A stretch of 64,000 bases of DNA. Origin: Oscillospiraceae bacterium. Its GTDB lineage: Bacteria > Bacillota > Clostridia > Oscillospirales > Ruminococcaceae. Where the stretch lies: the NCBI GenBank assembly GCA_017513135.1, contig JAFWDH010000003.1:1-64000 (forward strand), given 5' to 3'. Both the position numbers and the translations under genes were made by a program. Positions 26,381 through 35,072 of the stretch are shown here, one piece after another. A model generated the notes under the pieces. That model was not told where the DNA came from and did no database searches. It worked only from the letters and a program-made list of their open reading frames with translations. Every line of letters starts with the position of its first letter. Positions within the stretch are counted from its first letter, which is position 1.

Positions 26381-29300
26381 TCACTCTGTCCTCAATGCGA
26401 CGACAGGATCTTTCTTTGCTGCGCTGGCTGAAGGGATGATGCCTGCAAACAGCGTCAGCATTGTGCTGATCAGCACCAGTACTCCGGCAACAGGCACCGG
26501 AAGAACTGCTGAAAGGCTGCTGATCCCGGTTATCTTATGCAGGATCGCATTTATCGGGATGCACAGAAGATATGTCACTCCTGTCCCTATCATCCCCGAC
26601 ATGAATCCTATGATCACTGTTTCCGCATTGAACATGCTGGACACATTGCCCTTGGATGCGCCTATTGCACGCAGTATGCCTATCTCCTTGGTCCTTTCCT
26701 GAACAGAGATCAGCGTGATGACTCCGATCATTATCGAGGAGACGATCAGAGAGATCGATACAAACGCTATAAGCACATAGGTGATTGCATCCAGGATCTT
26801 TTTAACGGAAGACATCAGTATCCCGGTCATATCAGTGTACCTGATGACTTTCTCGTCCTCTCCTCTTGCTTCCGCTGCGTCGTTGTAGTCGTGAATGAAT
26901 CGAATAAAGTTCTCTTTTCCGTCAAAATCCTTGAGATAGACGATTATGGAACTGGGATCATCAGGATCGCTGTATCCCAGGTCCAGAAGGTTTCCTTCGT
27001 AAGATCTTCTGGATCCCGCAGTCGAGTATGCCGACATTACTCTCGCCAGTTCCTCTTCAGACAGATTGAACTTGAAGGCGGAAGCCATTTTCTCCGCATC
27101 TACACGAAGTGATCCAGCCATCACCCCCATCAGTTTCTGAGGGATCAGGCTCAGTTCATCCATCACATCCTCTGCTCCGAGAGACGCGTTCATAAGACGG
27201 CCGGTATTTGGTATCACGCCGGCAGCGAGTTCGCTTGCAGTAACGGCATATCTGATCTCATCCGCTGACCATTCAGCGAACAGAACAGTCTCAGAATCAA
27301 GTATGATCCCCTTCTCAGCATATTCCTCTCTCTCGTTCCATACATCGGCGTGTCTGACAGGGAAATCTCTTAGATATGTATACAGCGCATTTATTAGAAG
27401 CGGAGCGACCGGCGTGTCGAGCATCTCCTTCTGCATCTTGTACTCAGAAGCAAGGTCGGTGATCCTCCTTACTGCATCTTCAGTCTGCAGAAATCTGTTA
27501 ACCAGCTCCGGAATCTCTTCTCTCTTCAGCAGCACAGTCTTTTTTTCATCTTCATGCTCTTCTGATCCGGCAGAACTGGCGTTCTCTTCTTCTCCCATTA
27601 TGGTCTCCACTTCGTCAGGCAGTACCTGTTCCGAAGTTCTGACGATGTAATCTGTCAGTCCCTTTGACAGGTCCGCAAGCATCTTTGTAAACTCAACCTC
27701 TGCGACTATCGTGTTATCCAGACTTATATTGTTCCCGACAGCCTCTCTCACATAGGTCCTTATATATCCGTTTATAAGATCAGTGTCTATATCCATATTG
27801 AATGCCGACGCGATCATGTCGGGATCGACGGATATCATATTGTCAAGATCAAGTGCTGAGCTGTTCTCCTTGTTGAGATCATCAAAGGACTTTCCGGAGA
27901 TCACGTCGTTCTCCCTGTTCAGGAGCTGCCGTCTGACCATGTCGGATGCTGCGGAGTTTTCCATCATATGGAGCGTCAGAGACGGCAGGTAACAGATCCC
28001 CGGGCTGAGTGCCGTGGAGGAAGATCCCGGAGCTGGTGCTACTATTCCCACTATTCTGAGCCGTTCAGCGGTATCAAAGTATCTACGCATAAAAGCGCTG
28101 TCACCGGTCATGTCCTCCCATACTCCGAATTCCGGATTGTATCTGTAAAGATCAGGAACATTGAACATCCTGAGATCTATGTCCATAAGCTCTTCAGGAG
28201 CGTATGTTCTTGTTTCCGAAGCATCATCAAACTCTACGGATTCACCGGACATGACGCTCTTTATCATCTTCCTGAGCTCTTCCGGGTCTTTCAGTCCTAT
28301 TGAGTATTCCAGAAAATCCGTAACGTGAGACTTGTCTGTCAGGACTATGAGCAGTTCATCGTATTTCTCCGGAAGCCTTCCGGAGACGATCTCATACTGA
28401 CTGCCGATCAGTTCCGGATCGTCCAGCATCTCGCTGAACAAACCTCCGCCCATGAATGACCCGAACGACATTCCCCCAGTCATCCCTCTCATCACGCTGC
28501 TTGGGTTTACTCTGAGAAGATCTCCGTTTATATCAATCGTATAGACTCTGGGAGACACGGAATATGTATATCTGACTGTGTTGACGTCTTCCTTTATTTC
28601 TTCATAGCCGTCTTCAAGATATGTCTTGAAGGATCTCAGGTCGTTTGTACCGATACCCTGAAGTATGTCTGCTGTTACCTGGACCTCCTCTATCAGTCCG
28701 GCCTGTGTGACCTCCTCGTTTGCCTTGTTCATTGCGGCAAAGGCAGTCATCATCGTCGCCATATCAGCCGTCTCTGCCGTTATCGTAAGGGGATACGAGG
28801 ACAATGCATCCTGCTGTACGGTATCTATATAGTTCTCCGTCCCCTGGGAAACGGCATAAATAAGCGCTATACCGATGATCCCTATGCTTCCCGCAAAGGC
28901 GGTCAGTATCGTCCTTCCCCTCTTTGTAAACAGGTTGTTCAGGGACAAACCGAATGCGGTCGGAAAGCTCATTCTGGGTATCTTCTTTTTTGCATCAGCA
29001 GCTGCCTTCAGGGACTCTATTTTCTTTTCGTCCTCGATCTCTTCCCGGCTGAGCGGTTTACTGTCGCTTATGATCCTTCCGTCCAGCATTCTTATGATCC
29101 TGGTCGAATATCTTTCCGCAAGCTCCGGGTTATGGGTGACCATGATCACAAGACGATCCGAAGCGACCTTTTTGAGGATCTCCATGATCATGATACCTGT
29201 CTCTGTATCAAGCGCTCCGGTCGGTTCGTCCAAAAGAATTATCTCGGGATCATTGACGAGCGCTCTGGCTATAGCGACCCTCTGCATTTGCCCTCCCGAC

Positions 29301-29725
29301 ATCTCGGAAGGCCTCTTATTGAGCTGATCAGCAAGGCCTACCGCTGCAAGCGCTTCCGCCGCCCGCTGCTTCCTGCTGGGTCCTTTCACTCCGGACAGGG
29401 TCAGCGCAAGCTCAACGTTCTTCAGCACAGTCTGGTGAGGAATCAGGTTATAACTCTGGAAAACAAACCCTATCGAGTGGTTCCTGTAAGTGTCCCAGTC
29501 CTTGTCCTTGTATTCTTTTGTCGATTTCCCGTTAATTATCAGATTGCCTGATGTATAACCGTCTAATCCGCCGATTATGTTGAGCATCGTCGTCTTTCCG
29601 CAGCCGGAAGGACCGAGGATAGAGACAAATTCCTTGCTCCGGAACGACAGATTGATGCCTTTAAGCGCGTGTACTGTATCTCCTCCGGCAGGATAGTCCT
29701 TTATTATGTTTCTGAGTTCTAGCAT
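26381..29725 (-). CDS. MacB-like ABC protein: ATPase fused to FtsX-type permease
   Basis: The 1114-residue protein joins an ATPase (1-230; Walker A GPSGCGKTT at 38-46, signature MSGGQMQRV, Walker B IILLDEPTGALD) to a permease with one membrane helix (about 268-292), a very large outer domain (about 295-955) and three C-terminal helices. The last part contains ERTKEIGILRAIGASKGNV, a conserved cytoplasmic loop of FtsX/MacB permeases. Such proteins act as mechanotransmitters or export peptides and lipids; the outer domain is larger than MacB's. The substrate is unknown. Confidence 0.9.
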   Translation of the reverse strand: MLELRNIIKDYPAGGDTVHALKGINLSFRSKEFVSILGPSGCGKTTMLNIIGGLDGYTSGNLIINGKSTKEYKDKDWDTYRNHSIGFVFQSYNLIPHQTVLKNVELALTLSGVKGPSRKQRAAEALAAVGLADQLNKRPSEMSGGQMQRVAIARALVNDPEIILLDEPTGALDTETGIMIMEILKKVASDRLVIMVTHNPELAERYSTRIIRMLDGRIISDSKPLSREEIEDEKKIESLKAAADAKKKIPRMSFPTAFGLSLNNLFTKRGRTILTAFAGSIGIIGIALIYAVSQGTENYIDTVQQDALSSYPLTITAETADMATMMTAFAAMNKANEEVTQAGLIEEVQVTADILQGIGTNDLRSFKTYLEDGYEEIKEDVNTVRYTYSVSPRVYTIDINGDLLRVNPSSVMRGMTGGMSFGSFMGGGLFSEMLDDPELIGSQYEIVSGRLPEKYDELLIVLTDKSHVTDFLEYSIGLKDPEELRKMIKSVMSGESVEFDDASETRTYAPEELMDIDLRMFNVPDLYRYNPEFGVWEDMTGDSAFMRRYFDTAERLRIVGIVAPAPGSSSTALSPGICYLPSLTLHMMENSAASDMVRRQLLNRENDVISGKSFDDLNKENSSALDLDNMISVDPDMIASAFNMDIDTDLINGYIRTYVREAVGNNISLDNTIVAEVEFTKMLADLSKGLTDYIVRTSEQVLPDEVETIMGEEENASSAGSEEHEDEKKTVLLKREEIPELVNRFLQTEDAVRRITDLASEYKMQKEMLDTPVAPLLINALYTYLRDFPVRHADVWNEREEYAEKGIILDSETVLFAEWSADEIRYAVTASELAAGVIPNTGRLMNASLGAEDVMDELSLIPQKLMGVMAGSLRVDAEKMASAFKFNLSEEELARVMSAYSTAGSRRSYEGNLLDLGYSDPDDPSSIIVYLKDFDGKENFIRFIHDYNDAAEARGEDEKVIRYTDMTGILMSSVKKILDAITYVLIAFVSISLIVSSIMIGVITLISVQERTKEIGILRAIGASKGNVSSMFNAETVIIGFMSGMIGTGVTYLLCIPINAILHKITGISSLSAVLPVPVAGVLVLISTMLTLFAGIIPSASAAKKDPVVALRTE

Positions 29726-29791
29726 TGGTTCCTCTGTTTTCTGTCAATCCCTTTAATTATACATTATGAGATTAGTCTGTTTGTTACCTTT

Positions 29792-29838
29792 ATATAAAAG
29801 AACTGCGGACCGGCCTGTTACAGCCGATTCGCAGTTCC
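29792..29838 (-). terminator. Terminator of the VWA gene
   Basis: GGAACTGCG and CGCAGTTC arms with an inner CGGCTGTTACAGGCCG-like stem, followed on the minus strand by TTTTATATAAAGG. Confidence 0.8.
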
Positions 29839-29852
29839 TTATGATCCGAACG

Positions 29853-30494
29853 TTATTTCTTCTTCGCGCGATATGTTTCGATATCTGCTTTCCATGAAGC
29901 GTCCAGGACTTCCCTTTTTCTTATGGATCCCAGCGCTTTGCTCACCACCTCGAAGTTCAGTTCTGTTCCCTCACAATCTGCCTCGTATTGCACAGCCCTG
30001 TCTTCTCTGATGCCGATCTCCTTCGCAGCAGCAATCGCATCGATGTTTGCCCCGAGGAATAGAAACTCCCATCCCTTCTCCTGCTGCTCCTTGATCATGC
30101 CGCTCACCTTCCTGTAATCGTATTCGCGGCTTGCGTTTTCCATCCCGTCGGTCGTTATCACGAAGACGGTCTTTGCTGGTCTGTCCTCTTCCCTTGCGTA
30201 CTTGTGGACATTCCTTATGTGGCGAATGGCCTCTCCTACCGCATCCAGCAGCGCTGTGCAGCCTCCTACCTGATACTGTCTGTCGGTCATAGGCTCGACC
30301 TTTCCGATATCGACTCTGTCATAAATGACAGCGCTCGAGTCGGAGAACAGCACCGCAGAGAGCAGAGCGTTACCTTCTTCCTTCTGCTGTTTCTTCACCA
30401 TGGCGTTGAATCCGCCGATTGTGTCATCCTCCAGGCCTGCCATGGACCCGCTGCGGTCCAGGATGAAAACCATTTCAGTAAGTTCCTTGTTCAT
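29853..30494 (-). CDS. Von Willebrand factor A domain protein (TerY-like)
   Basis: The 213-residue cytoplasmic protein consists of one VWA domain. The metal-ion-dependent adhesion site is visible as DRSGSM (Asp13, Ser15, Ser17), with VIYDRVDIGKVEPM and VITTDGMENASREYDYRKV later. The fold binds a divalent metal to hold partner proteins. TerY-like proteins are found in stress and metal resistance operons, but no ter genes are here. The ATG at 30492-30494 is chosen because AGGAG lies eight bases upstream; an earlier TTG is less likely. Confidence 0.85.
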   Translation of the reverse strand: MNKELTEMVFILDRSGSMAGLEDDTIGGFNAMVKKQQKEEGNALLSAVLFSDSSAVIYDRVDIGKVEPMTDRQYQVGGCTALLDAVGEAIRHIRNVHKYAREEDRPAKTVFVITTDGMENASREYDYRKVSGMIKEQQEKGWEFLFLGANIDAIAAAKEIGIREDRAVQYEADCEGTELNFEVVSKALGSIRKREVLDASWKADIETYRAKKK

Positions 30495-30574
30495 ATTCAA
30501 AACTCCTTTCGTCTTGTTCCGGTATGATGATACCAGTGACGAAAGGATCTTTTGTCAACTGCAGTTTTACATTT

Positions 30575-30600
30575 TATAAGCCCGGCATTGCCGGGCTTTC
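30575..30600 (-). terminator. Hairpin after the nucleotidyltransferase gene
   Basis: AGCCCGGCA pairs with TGCCGGGCT, with an A/T-rich but not U-rich tail (TTATAAAAT) on the minus strand. Confidence 0.6.
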
Positions 30601-30610
30601 ATGATCCTTA

Positions 30611-31663
30611 TCATAAGTTTCCTCCGAGATATTCTCTTACGAATTCATCAATGTTTCCGTATATTAGAGGCTTCATCCCTGCTTTTTCATATTCAAGAAG
30701 ATACTCCTCCAGAATTCCGTCGAATGCTTTTGCGTTTTTCCCGAGATCATCTGCTCTGAAATCCTTCATGACATGAAACTCGGGGATATCCGCATTCCCG
30801 GCGATGCCCGCCAGCATGAACTGCAACGAGGCCATGTTCATGAAGGATGAGAATGCGTCCCGGTTCTCCGCAGCCTCGGTCATCTTGTTGCGCCAGTTGG
30901 AGACCATCTCCTCGTATGTTCCCCTCAGGCTTTCCCCGTCAGGCACGGGTCTCTGCTCCTCTGTCCCGGTAAATGAGAGCACGGACCTGACGAGCCGGGT
31001 CAGCGCGGCATCGATGCTTTCACTGTCCCCGGCCTGTATCACCGCGTTTACGGCATCCCTGAAGCCTTCCGGCAGGGACAGTCCTTCCAGCTCCTCAAAA
31101 GTCCTTTTGGTCCCTCTTCTGAAATACCTGCCGTTATAAAGCATTACCGCGTCAAGGCTCAGCGAGATAACATAAGCCGCATAGGCTCTTTTCTCGGCCA
31201 TGATCCCGGACAGCAGAGCGTCCGCATACGGCATGCGCATCCTTTCGGATGCTTCACGGGCTTTCCGGAACCTTTCATCAGAGGCGAGGATGCGGGATGC
31301 TTTGCTCCTTAGCGCTTCAAGCCGATCCCTGACAGAACCGTTCTTCTCAAAAACGATAATGGAGTCCATAAGCTTGCCGAGCTGTGAATGAATGCATTCT
31401 GCGTCGCTTTCCAGTGCTTCCCAGGAAGTGCAGTACAGATCGTATCCCACCTGCTCGTCATCCAGTATGAATGTCCGGGCGAGCCGCCGCCCGGTTTCCT
31501 CCCCGGAAGGCACGATGAGAAGATCCAGATCGGACTTTTCATGCATGTCCCCCGTAGCTGCTGATCCGTATACCCCCAGAAGGTCAAGCCCGTCCGGGCA
31601 GCATCTCCGGGCTTTCTCCAGAACGGCCTCTATCATCTTTTCATGCGAAGCTCTGAGTTCCAT
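30611..31663 (-). CDS. Nucleotidyltransferase-domain protein
   Basis: The 350-residue protein has an N-terminal polymerase-beta-like nucleotidyltransferase motif: GVYGSAATGD (30-39) followed by SDLDLLIV (44-51), giving the Gly-Ser and Asp45/Asp47 metal ligands. About 300 mostly helical residues follow, of unclear function. The layout resembles aminoglycoside-nucleotidyltransferase or MNT-type enzymes but no drug-resistance signature is sure. Its ATG directly follows the Nudix stop (TAA-ATG), and it is the last gene of a macro-Nudix-nucleotidyltransferase operon. Confidence 0.7.
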   Translation of the reverse strand: MELRASHEKMIEAVLEKARRCCPDGLDLLGVYGSAATGDMHEKSDLDLLIVPSGEETGRRLARTFILDDEQVGYDLYCTSWEALESDAECIHSQLGKLMDSIIVFEKNGSVRDRLEALRSKASRILASDERFRKAREASERMRMPYADALLSGIMAEKRAYAAYVISLSLDAVMLYNGRYFRRGTKRTFEELEGLSLPEGFRDAVNAVIQAGDSESIDAALTRLVRSVLSFTGTEEQRPVPDGESLRGTYEEMVSNWRNKMTEAAENRDAFSSFMNMASLQFMLAGIAGNADIPEFHVMKDFRADDLGKNAKAFDGILEEYLLEYEKAGMKPLIYGNIDEFVREYLGGNL

Positions 31664-32092
31664 TTACGTTTCCCTGTTCGTTCGTCCAATTAGAATGTCA
31701 TTTGCCTTTGTCAATATCATTCGGGTGGCAGGTCTGTCAAAAACCCTTATGGCTTCTTCATACGGAAGGAGCCTGACCTGCAGGATCTCTCCCCTCATTC
31801 CAGAGAAGGATCCTCCTTCGACCTCGGCAAGATAATAAGTCACTCTCTTTCTGGCACCGGGATTTCCGGCGATACCGTACTCTTCCTCTTCCCGGAATCC
31901 TTCCAGAAAAACGGCTGTCAGTCCGGTCTCCTCGGTTATCTCGCGGCGGGCGGTCTCGATCTCTGTCTCACCCTCCTCCATATGTCCTTTCGGAAAGCTG
32001 TAGTTTCCCGCCTTCTGCTGCACGACGACGTAATAGGGCTCGCCGTCTTTTAGCGTATACAGGACTGCTCCGCAGGAGTGTTCCCAAATCAT
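31664..32092 (-). CDS. Nudix hydrolase
   Basis: The 142-residue enzyme contains a complete Nudix box (GHMEEGETEIETARREITEETGL; consensus G-x5-E-x7-RE-x2-EE-x-G). The MIWEHSCGAVLYT start and FPKGHMEEGE layout resemble bis(5'-nucleosyl)tetraphosphate pyrophosphatases, but ADP-ribose hydrolysis is also possible. The ATG at 32090-32092 is preferred because a GGGGGG ribosome binding site lies nine bases upstream; earlier in-frame ATGs at 32101 and 32113 lack correct spacing. It follows the macro gene by 17 bases. Confidence 0.8.
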   Translation of the reverse strand: MIWEHSCGAVLYTLKDGEPYYVVVQQKAGNYSFPKGHMEEGETEIETARREITEETGLTAVFLEGFREEEEYGIAGNPGARKRVTYYLAEVEGGSFSGMRGEILQVRLLPYEEAIRVFDRPATRMILTKANDILIGRTNRET

Positions 32093-32109
32093 CCGTCTCA
32101 TCCCCCCTT

Positions 32110-33222
32110 TCATCCCCTGGTCAGCGGCTTCAGTCCGGCATCCACCAGCGCAACATCTATCTCTATAGTGTTGTATCTGCGGTTAATGATGAAATACTCC
32201 ATCATCAGATCCATCTTGTTGCTGCGAGTTATTGAGTAGCCTGCTTTGTTCATAAGCTTTACCGCCTGCTCCAGGTCAAGCTGCAACCCTATAATCAACT
32301 GGTAGACAGTCCTTTTGGTCGGCTGATAATCAAAGTTATTTATGATCTTGTTGAATAGCTGCCTGCTCATGCCTGCCCTGCCGTACACTACGGGTTCATT
32401 TATGCCCTTTTCTTTGATGAGATCACGCAGATATTCTACGAAAGAAGATTCTTTGCGCCGCATTATATCTTCAAGTGACAGTTCCGACATCTCCGCTGTC
32501 AGGTTAAAGTCAGAGACCGCGTTGAAGAATGCTCCTTCTTCTTTCGAGGCTTCATATGCTTCTGATCTATCAGCCTCTAAATCTTCCTTAGCCATATCAC
32601 GCGAACCGGGCAGTGCCGCGCCTGTCATCGCCATGTCCGGTTTTCTGCGGCGCCACGGGCGTATGCTCTCCCGTCTTTCTGCGCGGGATCTCTTTTCTAC
32701 GTAGTTATCGTCAACATAGCTTCTTACATCATCGAACAGAGAACCGGCCAGAGAATAAGCCTCTTTATTGAAGACCGCAAGAATTATCCTCATATCATGG
32801 GACATAAGAAAATCTGTGAAAGCCTGTATTGCCACTGACATGGCAAGCTCTTTGGGAAACCCGTATGAACCTGTAGACAGAAGAGGGAAGGCTACACTTT
32901 TGCAGCCAAGCTCATCTGCCAGAGAAAGTGCTGAACCGTATGCCTTTCTGAGGATGTCCTCCTCGCCGTGTTCCCCGTCTATCCACCCCGTAGTCACCGT
33001 GTGTATGACATATTTTGCGTTCAGTCCATACGCCGGCGTCTGCGCTGAATCTCCTTCGGCGATGTCGCCCACCCTTTTCCGCGCTTCCAGCAACTCAGGA
33101 CCGGCAGCCATGTGTATGGCCGTATCGGTTCCCGACCCTATGACAGGCCGCGGGTTTGCAGTGTTGACTATAGCGTCAGCCTTGACCCTGGTAATATCAT
33201 TTCGGATTATCTCAAAAGGCAT
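32110..33222 (-). CDS. Macro-domain protein with C-terminal helical domain
   Basis: The 370-residue protein has an N-terminal macro domain (about 1-165; PFEIIRNDITRVKADAIVN, NTANP, GSGTDTAIHMAAG, GYGLNAKYVIHTVT, LLSTGSYGFP), a fold that binds or removes ADP-ribose. The loop reads GSGTD rather than GGGVD, so the substrate may differ from MacroD. A charged linker (about 180-250) leads to a helical domain with a HTH-like pattern (FVEYLRDLIKEKG, MSRQLFNKIINN, KRTVYQLIIGLQLDL) seen in some clostridial macro proteins. Start at 33220-33222 follows GGGAAG. It heads a three-gene operon with Nudix and nucleotidyltransferase genes and starts beside a parS site. Confidence 0.8.
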   Translation of the reverse strand: MPFEIIRNDITRVKADAIVNTANPRPVIGSGTDTAIHMAAGPELLEARKRVGDIAEGDSAQTPAYGLNAKYVIHTVTTGWIDGEHGEEDILRKAYGSALSLADELGCKSVAFPLLSTGSYGFPKELAMSVAIQAFTDFLMSHDMRIILAVFNKEAYSLAGSLFDDVRSYVDDNYVEKRSRAERRESIRPWRRRKPDMAMTGAALPGSRDMAKEDLEADRSEAYEASKEEGAFFNAVSDFNLTAEMSELSLEDIMRRKESSFVEYLRDLIKEKGINEPVVYGRAGMSRQLFNKIINNFDYQPTKRTVYQLIIGLQLDLEQAVKLMNKAGYSITRSNKMDLMMEYFIINRRYNTIEIDVALVDAGLKPLTRG

Positions 33223-33302
33223 ATCTTCCCTCTTTCCTTTAATTCCGGGCAGCATCAGAACTTATCACACGTCCCATTATATCAGATGCTGTTGATTTGA
33301 AT

Positions 33303-33318
33303 TGTTCCACGTGGAACA
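33303..33318. other. parS site 1
   Basis: TGTTCCACGTGGAACA is a perfect 16-bp palindrome matching the parS consensus TGTTNCACGTGNAACA. It lies between the macro gene and parA. Confidence 0.93.
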
Positions 33319-33362
33319 TATGTTTGTCTCATTTTTTGCCTAAACTGCAGGTTTTTGCTTCG

Positions 33363-33391
33363 TTGCCTTTTATTTTTGATTGCGATATTAT
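33363..33391 (+). promoter_or_regulatory. Possible parA promoter
   Basis: TTGCCT (33363-33368) and TATTAT (33386-33391) are 17 bases apart, between the two parS sites. Confidence 0.45.
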
Positions 33392-33421
33392 TAGGAAGCA
33401 ATCTAGAAACAGGAACAAAAG

Positions 33422-33437
33422 TGTTCCACGTGGAACA
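33422..33437. other. parS site 2
   Basis: A second identical TGTTCCACGTGGAACA palindrome, 119 bases from the first and 11 bases before the parA start. ParB bound here may also repress parA. Confidence 0.93.
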
Positions 33438-33448
33438 TTCGGTAGGAC

Positions 33449-34222
33449 ATGGGCAAGATTATCGCTATTGCAAACCAGAAGGGCGGCGTTGGTAAGACGA
33501 CAACAGCCGTCAACCTTGCTGCGGCTCTCGGAGCCCAGGACAAGAGCGTGCTGCTGATCGATGCAGACCCGCAGGGCAATGCCACAAGCGGGCTGGGCAT
33601 CAACAAGCGCAGTGTGGTCCGATCCGTGTATCAGCTGCTTAACAGCGATGCCGGTTTTGAAGAATGCATCGTTCCGTCCCAGTATGATGGTGTCTCTGTG
33701 ATCCCATCCAGCATAGACCTCGCCGGAGCGGAACTTGAGCTCGTAGATGCCGAAAGAAGGGAATTCCGCCTAAAGGATGCGATACTTCAGCACAAAAAGG
33801 ACTTTGACTTCATTCTCATAGACTGCCCTCCTTCCCTGGGACTTCTTACTCTGAACGGTCTGAATGCATGCGACAGCATACTTATCCCCATACAGTGCGA
33901 GTATTATGCGCTCGAAGGCCTTTCCCAGCTAATGAGCAGTGTCCGGTCTGTAAAAAGGCTGTACAACCCCTTCATCGAGATAGAAGGCGTCCTTGTGACG
34001 ATGTATGACTCCAGGCTTAACCTGACACTTCAGGTAGTGGATGAAGTCAAAAAATTCTTCCCGGGAAAGGTGTTTTCATCCGTAGTTCCGCGAAACGTCA
34101 GGATATCGGAAGCTCCGAGTTACGGAAAGCCTATCAGATATTACGATCCTCATTCAAAAGGCGCTCTTGCCTACGATGACCTGGCTTCCGAGATAATAAA
34201 GAATAACAGCAGGGAGGTATGA
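33449..34222 (+). CDS. parA: ParA/Soj chromosome-partitioning ATPase
   Basis: The 257-residue protein starts with the deviant Walker A KGGVGKTT (11-18) and has the DADPQGN and [14 protein letters not shown] segments of ParA-type ATPases. Together with ParB and parS it moves and organises the origin region, and in Bacillota also acts on DnaA. It is read against the replication fork. It precedes parB by one base, so they form one operon with serS downstream. Confidence 0.97.
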   Translation: MGKIIAIANQKGGVGKTTTAVNLAAALGAQDKSVLLIDADPQGNATSGLGINKRSVVRSVYQLLNSDAGFEECIVPSQYDGVSVIPSSIDLAGAELELVDAERREFRLKDAILQHKKDFDFILIDCPPSLGLLTLNGLNACDSILIPIQCEYYALEGLSQLMSSVRSVKRLYNPFIEIEGVLVTMYDSRLNLTLQVVDEVKKFFPGKVFSSVVPRNVRISEAPSYGKPIRYYDPHSKGALAYDDLASEIIKNNSREV

Positions 34223-34223
34223 A

Positions 34224-35066
34224 ATGGCCAAGAGACAGGGCGGTCTGGGCAAAGGTCTGGACGCCATCTTTGTTGATAATTCCGTATCTTCCGACAGCTC
34301 GTCCGTACTGCCGGTATCCGAGATAAATCCGGACAGGACTCAGCCCCGTAAGGTCTTCTCTGATGAATCGCTTTCGGAACTTGCAGATTCCATAAGGGAA
34401 CACGGTGTTCTGCAGCCCATCCTTGTCCGCCCGGTAGCCGGCGGCTCGTACAGGATAGTTGCAGGCGAGCGCAGGTGGCGGGCTGCGAGGCTTGCGGGAC
34501 TCGACTCGGTTCCCGTTATCATAAAAGAAATGTCCGATGCTGAAGCGTTCAGCGTCGCACTGGTTGAAAACCTGCAGAGAGAAGATCTCAACCCTGTTGA
34601 AGAAGCGGAAGGTTACAGACAGCTGGCAGATACCCAGGGCTGGACTCAGGAACAGATAGCATCCAAAGTGGGAAAGTCACGGTCCACCGTGGCAAATGCC
34701 ATGAGACTCCTGACTCTCCCGGACGGGATACTGACCATGCTCAGGGAAGGCAGGATCACATCCGGGCACGCCAAAGCTATTCTGGGCATACAGGACGACG
34801 AGATAAGGCAGCGCGTTGCCGCCCTTGTTTCAGATAAGAATCTTTCTGTCAGGGCAGCCGAGAGACTTGCAAGATCTGCAGAGAAACCGGTAAGACCCAA
34901 AACCTTGTCCGATCCCGTCGCAAGCGAAGTAGAACTTGCGCTCAAGAACGCTCTCGGCGTAAATGTCAAGGTGAAGTATACGGACGGCAAGGGAACGCTC
35001 TCTCTGGATTTCTACTCTAAAGAGCAGCTATTTGATTTTGCTAATAAACTTGGAGGAGATAAATAG
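34224..35066 (+). CDS. parB: ParB/Spo0J centromere-binding protein
   Basis: The 280-residue protein has the N-terminal CTPase domain (PDRTQPRKVF, GVLQPILVRP, GERRWRAARLAGL, ENLQREDLNPVEEAEGY), a central HTH (about 125-150; TQEQIASKVGKSRSTVANAMRLL) that binds parS, and a C-terminal dimerisation part. GGGAGG is placed before the ATG. It should load on the two parS sites just upstream of parA. Identification is secure. Confidence 0.97.
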   Translation: MAKRQGGLGKGLDAIFVDNSVSSDSSSVLPVSEINPDRTQPRKVFSDESLSELADSIREHGVLQPILVRPVAGGSYRIVAGERRWRAARLAGLDSVPVIIKEMSDAEAFSVALVENLQREDLNPVEEAEGYRQLADTQGWTQEQIASKVGKSRSTVANAMRLLTLPDGILTMLREGRITSGHAKAILGIQDDEIRQRVAALVSDKNLSVRAAERLARSAEKPVRPKTLSDPVASEVELALKNALGVNVKVKYTDGKGTLSLDFYSKEQLFDFANKLGGDK

Positions 35067-35072
35067 GCCAAT

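Noticed and set aside
32092-32113. Earlier starts of the Nudix gene
   Set aside because: The in-frame ATGs at 32101 and 32113 have no properly spaced ribosome binding site; GGGGGG fits the ATG at 32090-32092.
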